Shown here piece after piece: positions 5,635-5,716 of a stretch of DNA of 5,716 nt. Numbering within the stretch: position 1 is the stretch's first letter; every line of letters begins with the position of its first letter. This DNA comes from an uncultured Collinsella sp. (GTDB taxonomy: Bacteria; Actinomycetota; Coriobacteriia; Coriobacteriales; Coriobacteriaceae): contig CABVAC010000062.1 of assembly GCA_902496275.1 (NCBI GenBank), forward strand, positions 1 through 5,716. The letters are read 5' to 3'. A program made the translations under genes and the position numbers. The notes below the pieces were generated by a model, which saw nothing but the letters and a program-made list of their open reading frames with translations, did no database searches and was not told the DNA's origin.

Positions 5635-5716
5635 TCCGCGTGTTAATTGTCGAAGATCAGGCCATCCTGCGCGAGAGCCTGGCGCGCTCCGTTGGCGACC
5701 AGCCCGATATGACCGT
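5631..5716 (+). CDS. N-terminus of a response regulator (receiver domain), NarL/FixJ type likely
   Basis: Only 28 full codons are in the window. The start MIRVLIVEDQAILRESLARS is a textbook receiver-domain beta1-alpha1, with E8 and D9 forming the acidic metal-binding pocket; the phosphorylated aspartate, expected near residue 53, lies beyond the edge. The ATG overlaps the kinase stop codon as ATGA (5631-5634), and AAAGGAG (5618-5624) lies 6 nt upstream, the best ribosome site in the operon. Pairing with a HisKA_3 kinase makes a C-terminal LuxR-type helix-turn-helix likely by family habit, but this output domain is not visible. Confidence 0.92.
   Translation, partial: MIRVLIVEDQAILRESLARSVGDQPDMT

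Overview
The window is GC-rich bacterial DNA with a strong preference for G or C at third codon positions. The protein types, the codon use and the style of the intergenic repeats suggest a gut Coriobacteriia actinobacterium, probably Collinsella or a close relative. That assignment is inference; there is no marker gene in the window.

Layout, left to right, all genes on the plus strand. (1) Bases 1-131 hold the last 42 codons of an unrecognised gene. (2) Bases 132-475 are non-coding. They carry two stem-loop repeats exactly 80 bp apart, then a near-adjacent 22-bp perfect inverted repeat, then a candidate promoter. (3) Bases 476-1906 encode a complete family GH1 6-phospho-beta-glucosidase, which appears to be a single-gene unit closed by a strong intrinsic terminator (1943-1984). 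(4) Bases 1985-2254 are a second repeat-dense stretch. It has two copies of a 27-bp hairpin element carrying the GGGGACGT core, an 18-bp perfect inverted repeat between them, and a -10-like box just before the next gene. (5) Bases 2255-5716 are a tightly packed three-gene signalling operon: a multi-span membrane sensor with a degenerate kinase-like C-terminus, an intact HisKA_3/NarX-type sensor histidine kinase, and the start of a receiver-domain response regulator that runs off the right edge.

How the genes work together: the glucosidase would hydrolyse phosphorylated beta-glucosides delivered by a PTS transporter that is not in this window. The operon looks like a two-component system with an added membrane protein. 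The first gene keeps a 7TM-type sensor and a coiled coil but shows none of the usual catalytic boxes. The second keeps the phosphoacceptor histidine and ATP-binding boxes. The gene junctions are a 2-nt gap (or a 4-nt GTGA overlap) and a 4-nt ATGA overlap, so the three products are probably made together. The likeliest reading is that the first protein senses and modulates, the second phosphorylates, and the third regulates transcription. The signal and target genes cannot be read from the sequence. The most interesting items are this non-canonical sensor/kinase pair and the two clusters of structured intergenic repeats that flank the glucosidase gene.
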